DNA from: Thermocrinis sp.
GTDB lineage: Bacteria; Aquificota; Aquificia; Aquificales; Aquificaceae
Direction of reading: 5' to 3'
Length of the DNA stretch: 6,395 nucleotides
Assembly: GCA_009903855.1 (NCBI GenBank)
Contig: WYEK01000021.1
Coordinates: 1-6,395 of the forward strand
Shown here one piece after another: positions 6,126 to 6,395 of this stretch. The translations under genes and the position numbers were made by a program. Position 1 is the first letter of the stretch; the number at the start of each line of letters is the position of its first letter. Under the pieces are notes generated by a model that ran no database searches, was not told the DNA's origin, and was given only the letters and a program-made list of their open reading frames with translations.

Positions 6126-6395
6126 TGCATAAGGTAGTATAGCATCAAGGGAGCATCCACACCAAAACCCGCACCAAGACGGTTTTCAAGGAGCCTTCTG
6201 AGAAAGCCCTTTGACTCCTCCACATAAAAGACCCTTGGCTTTTCTACCTTAGAGAGCTCCTTTGCCTTCTCTACGGCATCTTGGAGCCCACCTAAGCCAT
6301 CCACCAGCTTGAGCCTTTGGGCATCCTCTCCCGTAAACACCCTGCCGTCCGCTATCTCCCTGAGTTTGTTTGGGTCTACCTCCTTTCTGTGCTTT
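6122..6395 (-). CDS. sppA: Signal peptide peptidase SppA-type (S49 family), C-terminal part
   Basis: Only the last 90 residues are in the window; the gene enters from the right edge. Read from 6394, it gives DPNKLREIADGRVFTGEDAQ, then KLVDGLGGLQDAVEKAKELS, the hallmark C-terminal part of SppA/S49 peptidases (aDGRvfTGeeA...GLVDelGgl). It ends in PRVFYVEESKGFLRRLL and a short hydrophobic tail. These membrane-bound enzymes degrade leftover signal peptides and other membrane fragments using a Ser-Lys dyad. Both catalytic residues should lie upstream of this fragment, so activity cannot be judged. The GTG at 6340 encodes the internal valine of GRVFTG and is not the start. The TGA stop (6124 to 6122) shares bases with the bioD ATG, suggesting an operon. 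Confidence 0.9.
   Translation of the reverse strand, partial: KHRKEVDPNKLREIADGRVFTGEDAQRLKLVDGLGGLQDAVEKAKELSKVEKPRVFYVEESKGFLRRLLENRLGAGFGVDAPLMLYYLMQ

Overview
The window looks like chromosomal DNA of a thermophilic bacterium, most plausibly of the Aquificota (Aquifex/Hydrogenobacter/Thermocrinis type). This is inferred from heavy AGG/AGA and ATA codon use, purine-rich coding strands, Lys/Glu-rich proteins, tightly packed or overlapping genes, and housekeeping genes scattered away from their usual operon partners. No marker gene in the window fixes the taxon.

Layout. (1) Bases 1-359, + strand: the end of dtd, D-aminoacyl-tRNA deacylase, cut by the window edge. (2) 356-2221, - strand: a 621-residue protein joining an N-terminal phospholipase-D-type nuclease domain to a C-terminal HerA/FtsK-superfamily ATPase. 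Its stop codon overlaps that of dtd. (3) 2222-2618: a mostly non-housekeeping stretch. It holds the herA-like leader with a 13-bp palindrome, an unrecognised 87-residue gene on the - strand (2319-2582), a doubtful 31-residue hydrophobic ORF on the + strand, and a promoter pointing right. (4) 2619-2711: tRNA-Ser(GGA) with encoded CCA. (5) 2719-3834 carA and 3819-5525 ftsI, overlapping by 16 nt and apparently transcribed with the tRNA. (6) - strand: the 3' part of an sppA-type S49 peptidase gene (6122 to the edge) coupled through ATGA to bioD (5472-6125). The bioD end overlaps the ftsI end by 54 nt.

Functionally, tRNA-Ser, carA (pyrimidine/arginine precursor), ftsI (septal peptidoglycan), bioD (biotin), dtd (tRNA proofreading) and sppA (membrane proteolysis) are core genes with no shared pathway. 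The element that stands out is the PLD-HerA fusion with the small unknown gene upstream of it on the same strand. It combines a DNA-translocase-type motor and a candidate nuclease in one chain, and could serve DNA end processing or defence against foreign DNA. That role is inference; the domains and motifs are read directly. Both convergent gene pairs overlap at their stops, so neither has room for a conventional intergenic terminator.
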